Shown: positions 6,765-7,981 of the stretch, piece by piece
How positions within the stretch are numbered: position 1 is the first letter of the stretch
How the letters are laid out: each line of letters starts with the position of its first letter
Source: Christensenella sp. UBA7707
Lineage (GTDB): Bacteria; Bacillota; Clostridia; Christensenellales; CAG-138
DNA: 7,981 nt
NCBI GenBank assembly: GCA_002482435.1
Contig: DLFZ01000228.1
Coordinates: forward strand, 1 to 7,981
Direction: 5' to 3'
Made by a program: the position numbers and the translations under genes
Notes under the pieces: model-generated
What the model was told of the DNA's origin: nothing
What the model saw: only the letters and a program-made list of their open reading frames with translations
Databases searched by the model: none

Positions 6765-6947
6765 TTAGAAAATGAACCCGAAGCGGCGCCTGCAGCAGCG
6801 TCTGCAACAGCACCTGCAGCAGCGCCTACAGCGTCTGCAGCATTCCTCGTTGTTGCATCTATCTTCACACCTGTCGAAACACCTATCTTCACACCGATCG
6901 ATGCATCTCTCTTCGCTTTCATTGCCCAAATTGTTGAAGCAGCACAT
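6765..6947 (-). CDS. Cysteine/arginine-rich 60-residue protein with CxDR repeats
   Basis: Function unknown. The 60 residues hold 17 Cys and 15 Arg. Three parts are visible: an N-terminus MCCFNNLGNESEER, a tetrad repeat CIDRCEDRCFDRCEDR (15-30) with Cys every fourth residue, and a dense block ECCRRCRRCCRCCCRRCC (35-52) before an aromatic end RRRFGFIF. The tetrad part is encoded by two 24-bp tandem DNA repeats. Expression signals argue that it is real: AAAGGTGG with 7 bases to the ATG, a TATAAT box about 45 bases upstream, and a perfect hairpin terminator just after the stop. Longer frames on the plus strand here lack such signals. Cys every four residues on a helix would line up on one face, suggesting metal binding or disulphide/thioether cross-linking. 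Clostridial genomes encode other tiny proteins beginning M-C-C-F-N-N-L-like, often of unknown or suspected spore-surface role. That comparison is from memory and tentative. Confidence 0.7.
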   Translation of the reverse strand: MCCFNNLGNESEERCIDRCEDRCFDRCEDRCNNEECCRRCRRCCRCCCRRCCRRRFGFIF

Positions 6948-6990
6948 ATCCGTTCCACCTTTCGTAGTATTTTACCGAAAGATATCGGCC

Positions 6991-6996
6991 ATTATA
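6991..6996 (-). promoter_or_regulatory. -10 box of the cysteine/arginine-rich protein gene
   Basis: On the minus strand the sequence CATATACTATAATGGCC carries a perfect TATAAT. The -35 region is poor: CAATTG lies at 17-base spacing and TTGTGA at 14. The same stretch also fits the sporulation SigK -10 pattern CATANNNTA (CATATACTA), with AC dinucleotides 15 and 17 bases upstream where the consensus has 16. Vegetative versus mother-cell expression cannot be decided by eye. Confidence 0.5.
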
Positions 6997-7097
6997 GTAT
7001 ATGTGGTGGCTCACAATTGTGTTCTATGGGCGATTCTTGATAGATGTGTGGAATCACAACAAAGGGAAGAGAAACCCTTATGAAACGGGATATCGCA

Positions 7098-7141
7098 CGC
7101 GGCGTGGGGGAAGACCTCATAGGTCTTCCCAATCACCCGCG
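7098..7141. other. Long imperfect hairpin overlapping the end of the 46-residue protein gene
   Basis: The core is GGGAAGACCT (7108-7117) paired with AGGTCTTCCC (7121-7130) over a 3-base loop. It is extended by GTG/CAC and CGCGG/CCGCG after a one-base bulge and a small internal loop, for 18 pairs in all. On the minus strand the core includes the gene's last codons and its TGA stop. No T-run follows on either strand, so it may be an mRNA 3'-end stabiliser or a Rho-independent terminator of poor quality. Confidence 0.6.
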
Positions 7142-7257
7142 GGCATGTCGTTTTCAATGTTGTCTCGGGCAAGATCGTTGTCGATCACCGGGTATGCATT
7201 GGAGATTGGCCTGTCAATGGTTCCATCAACGATAAGCTGTTTTTTTCTTGGTCGCAT
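7117..7257 (-). CDS. 46-residue small acidic protein, function unknown
   Basis: A short gene on the minus strand: AGGTGA (plus 7263-7268) lies 5 bases before ATG. The protein starts basic (MRPRKKQ), continues LIVDGTIDRPISNAYPVID and ends acidic (NDLARDNIENDMPAGDWEDL), with no cysteines, signal peptide or membrane segment. Composition and the clean ribosome binding site look like a real small soluble protein. The stop codon sits within the core of the long hairpin at 7098-7141. A loose resemblance of RPISNAYPVIDND to the KPVSxxxIPSE segment of DUF3787-type clostridial spore-surface peptides is noted as a possibility only. Its start is 47 bases from the divergently oriented 30-residue peptide. 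Confidence 0.5.
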   Translation of the reverse strand: MRPRKKQLIVDGTIDRPISNAYPVIDNDLARDNIENDMPAGDWEDL

Positions 7258-7267
7258 AGCAATCACC

Positions 7268-7286
7268 TCGGGCTTAGGATGCCCGA
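7268..7286. promoter_or_regulatory. Small hairpin between two divergent small-gene starts
   Basis: TCGGGC (7268-7273) and GCCCGA (7281-7286) form a perfect 6-bp stem around TTAGGAT. On the minus strand it abuts the AGGTGA ribosome binding site of the 46-residue protein, sharing one base. On the plus strand it ends 5 bases before the AGGGAG of the 30-residue peptide. It could modulate translation of either gene, but no known riboswitch fold is recognisable. Confidence 0.35.
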
Positions 7287-7304
7287 AACGAAGGGAGAAA
7301 AGTC

Positions 7305-7397
7305 ATGAATGTGGTTTCGTGCTGTGGAAGCTGCGCGAAGCTGAACAAAACCTTTGCTGAACTTACGAAAAAAGCCACAGCCATAGGGAACTTTTGA
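7305..7397 (+). CDS. 30-residue peptide with SCCGSC motif, function unknown
   Basis: ATG is preceded by AGGGAG with 7 bases spacing. The peptide begins MNVVSCCGSCAKLNKTF and continues with an amphipathic, Lys/Thr/Ala-rich segment (AELTKKATAIGNF), stop TGA. Three cysteines lie at 6, 7 and 10. Twelve bases after the stop comes a strong plus-strand terminator, so a short transcript carrying only this frame is plausible. It may be a metal- or thiol-binding peptide, a leader peptide of an attenuator with no gene behind it, or a fortuitous frame. I see no good promoter in front of it, and it is divergent from a neighbouring small gene with only 47 bases between starts. Confidence 0.4.
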   Translation: MNVVSCCGSCAKLNKTFAELTKKATAIGNF

Positions 7398-7409
7398 AAA
7401 ATCGCGTCA

Positions 7410-7462
7410 GGGCCGAAAGTCAGAACGCAAACAACCGAATGGTTCTGACACCGGCCCTTTTT
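7410..7462 (+). terminator. Strong Rho-independent terminator
   Basis: GGGCCG (7410-7415) pairs with CGGCCC (7452-7457), and GTCAGAAC (7419-7426) with GTTCTGAC (7442-7449). An AAA/AC internal loop separates the two stems and a 15-base loop closes them, with TTTTT at 7458-7462. An A-run at 7397-7401 means that on the minus strand a TTTTT lies about 8 bases past the stem, so weak bidirectional use for the DUF2935 remnant is possible. Confidence 0.8.
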
Positions 7463-7531
7463 GTATTGCAAAATGCCTAAATTTGAGGAGATAGGCCATC
7501 TTTTTAAACGCGCAGGATCTGCCGCCTCGTA

Positions 7532-7786
7532 TCAGCTCAGCAGCCTTATGAAATGATTGGCCTCCCTTAATACGTGGTCGGCCAAAAGAGGCAGGATGAC
7601 GGAATCTATCTTGCACGTCTCTATGCCCGTAACACCCGCCGTCTTAAACTCCCTGAATTTTATGGTTTCAGCCAAGGAATTGTTTAGAAGGGTGCTGTCC
7701 TGCGCAGCGCGGCTGCTTTCCAAAAGGCGCGCGTAGTCCTTGGCAAGAGAATCAGCCGTGTTGATCAGTTCATCCTCAATCTGCAA
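7532..7786 (-). pseudogene. C-terminal remnant of a DUF2935 (ferritin-like helical) protein
   Basis: The deduced 84 residues contain ELINTADSLAKDYARLLES, TIKFREFKTAGVTGIETCKI and LPLLADHVLREANHFIRLL. I recognise this as the end of DUF2935 proteins, which are normally about 250-280 residues long with two helical-bundle repeats. Only roughly the last third is present, and the preceding FWL..M.DHA-type helix is missing. The frame can open at TTG 7786, with AAGGAG (7795-7800) 8 bases upstream, or at ATG 7843, which adds 19 residues (KKRGNPLPIWPKGE) unlike the family. A possible promoter (TTATGC-N18-TATAAA, minus) lies upstream. Most likely the gene lost its 5' part by rearrangement, the breakpoint being near 7780. 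A translated mini-protein is the alternative. DUF2935 function is unknown to me, and its His residues suggest metal binding. Confidence 0.7.
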
Positions 7787-7981
7787 GGGCGTTTCTCCTT
7801 TTGGCCATATGGGCAATGGATTGCCTCTTTTTTTATACAGCATACTATGTGGTGCGCATAAGCGCGTGTAGCTTCATCCCGTAAACGGCGAAAGCCTGTT
7901 GCATAAGCATAGCACGTCAATCCGAACACGGCCACAGAAGTGTATGGCGCGCCATAGCTTTGTTGAAGCCGCTCACCGTAG
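7765..7981 (-). CDS. Partial open frame running off the right edge, unidentified
   Basis: A stop-free frame enters from beyond the window and ends with TGA at 7765-7767, giving about 71 residues such as YGAPYTSVAVFGLTCYAYATG, RRLRDEATRAYAHHIV and a basic, Cys-containing end (PYGQKEKRPCRLRMN). It overlaps the start of the DUF2935 remnant in another frame. I do not recognise it. The first half is protein-like, while the end looks like read-through into unrelated sequence, consistent with a 3'-truncated gene fused at a breakpoint. It could also be chance. Confidence 0.25.
   Translation of the reverse strand, partial: YGERLQQSYGAPYTSVAVFGLTCYAYATGFRRLRDEATRAYAHHIVCCIKKEAIHCPYGQKEKRPCRLRMN
7832..7861 (-). 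promoter_or_regulatory. Possible promoter in front of the DUF2935 remnant
   Basis: On the minus strand TTATGC (plus 7856-7861) and TATAAA (plus 7832-7837) are 18 bases apart. The -10 box leads into an A-run. It would place a transcription start shortly before the AAGGAG and TTG of the remnant. It is a weak -35 match, and the call is from consensus only. Confidence 0.3.

Noticed and set aside
6683..6775. Plus-strand 30-residue basic frame (MQYIGRKKNKDR...)
   Set aside because: Protein-like in look, but no ribosome binding site at a usable distance. It crosses the perfect hairpin assigned as the terminator of the minus-strand gene. It could be a decayed gene end.
6770..6920. CRISPR-like repetition
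   Set aside because: The repeats are contiguous 24-bp coding units without spacers, explained by the Cys/Arg tetrads.
6476..6958. Minus-strand 160-residue frame covering the Cys-rich gene, Ala-rich product
   Set aside because: It reads through the hairpin terminator of the Cys-rich gene. The Ala-rich stretch is the frame-shifted image of the TGC/CGC repeats. It starts at GTG inside the other gene's ribosome binding site.
6582..7040. Plus-strand 152-residue frame and the 103-residue frame at 6772-7083
   Set aside because: Low-complexity Ala/Pro or Gln/Leu products result from the repeats of the minus-strand gene. There are no ribosome binding sites, and promoter and terminator evidence favours the minus strand.
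7044..7235. Plus-strand 63-residue frame
   Set aside because: Antisense to the 46-residue gene. Its Cys/Arg/Trp content is scattered and unpatterned, and the AAAGGGAAG upstream is too far from the start codon.

Overview
The window looks like chromosomal DNA of an anaerobic Gram-positive bacterium of the Clostridia (Bacillota). This rests on strong purine-rich ribosome binding sites (GGAGG, GGGGAGGG, AGGTGG), SigA-type promoters, intrinsic terminators, a DUF3798-type lipoprotein transporter, an LLH-type phage holin and a DUF2935 fragment. No genus can be named from the sequence.

Left edge (1-480): the first 23 bases look like the terminal inverted repeat of an IS3-family (IS150-type) insertion sequence whose body lies outside the window. 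Next to it is a single phage-holin-like gene on the minus strand (81-467), with its own ribosome binding site and a hairpin that contains its stop codon. Positions 468-956 contain no convincing gene. They hold small hairpins and, at 875-930, a promoter with alternating TTGAT/ATCAA dyads and a tandem GGCACATC repeat.

Centre (957-6510): a tightly packed plus-strand operon encodes a complete ABC importer of the ribose/nucleoside (CUT2/BMP) architecture. Its genes are a DUF3798 substrate-binding lipoprotein, a double-domain ATPase, two different membrane permeases that overlap by 4 bases, and a small single-pass membrane protein with an acidic tail (probably DUF6672), again with a 4-base overlap. 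A GC-rich hairpin between the binding-protein gene and the ATPase gene probably keeps binding-protein mRNA in excess. A hairpin followed by a T-rich stretch at 6570-6625 ends the operon. The ligand is unknown.

Right side (6620-7981): this is a patch of very small genes that automatic annotation would easily miss. They are a 60-residue protein with 17 cysteines and 15 arginines (minus), a 46-residue protein ending inside a long hairpin (minus), a 30-residue SCCGSC peptide followed by a textbook terminator (plus), an 84-residue C-terminal remnant of a DUF2935 protein (minus), and a fragment of an open frame running off the right edge (minus). The Cys/Arg-rich protein and the 30-residue peptide are the least explained items in the window.
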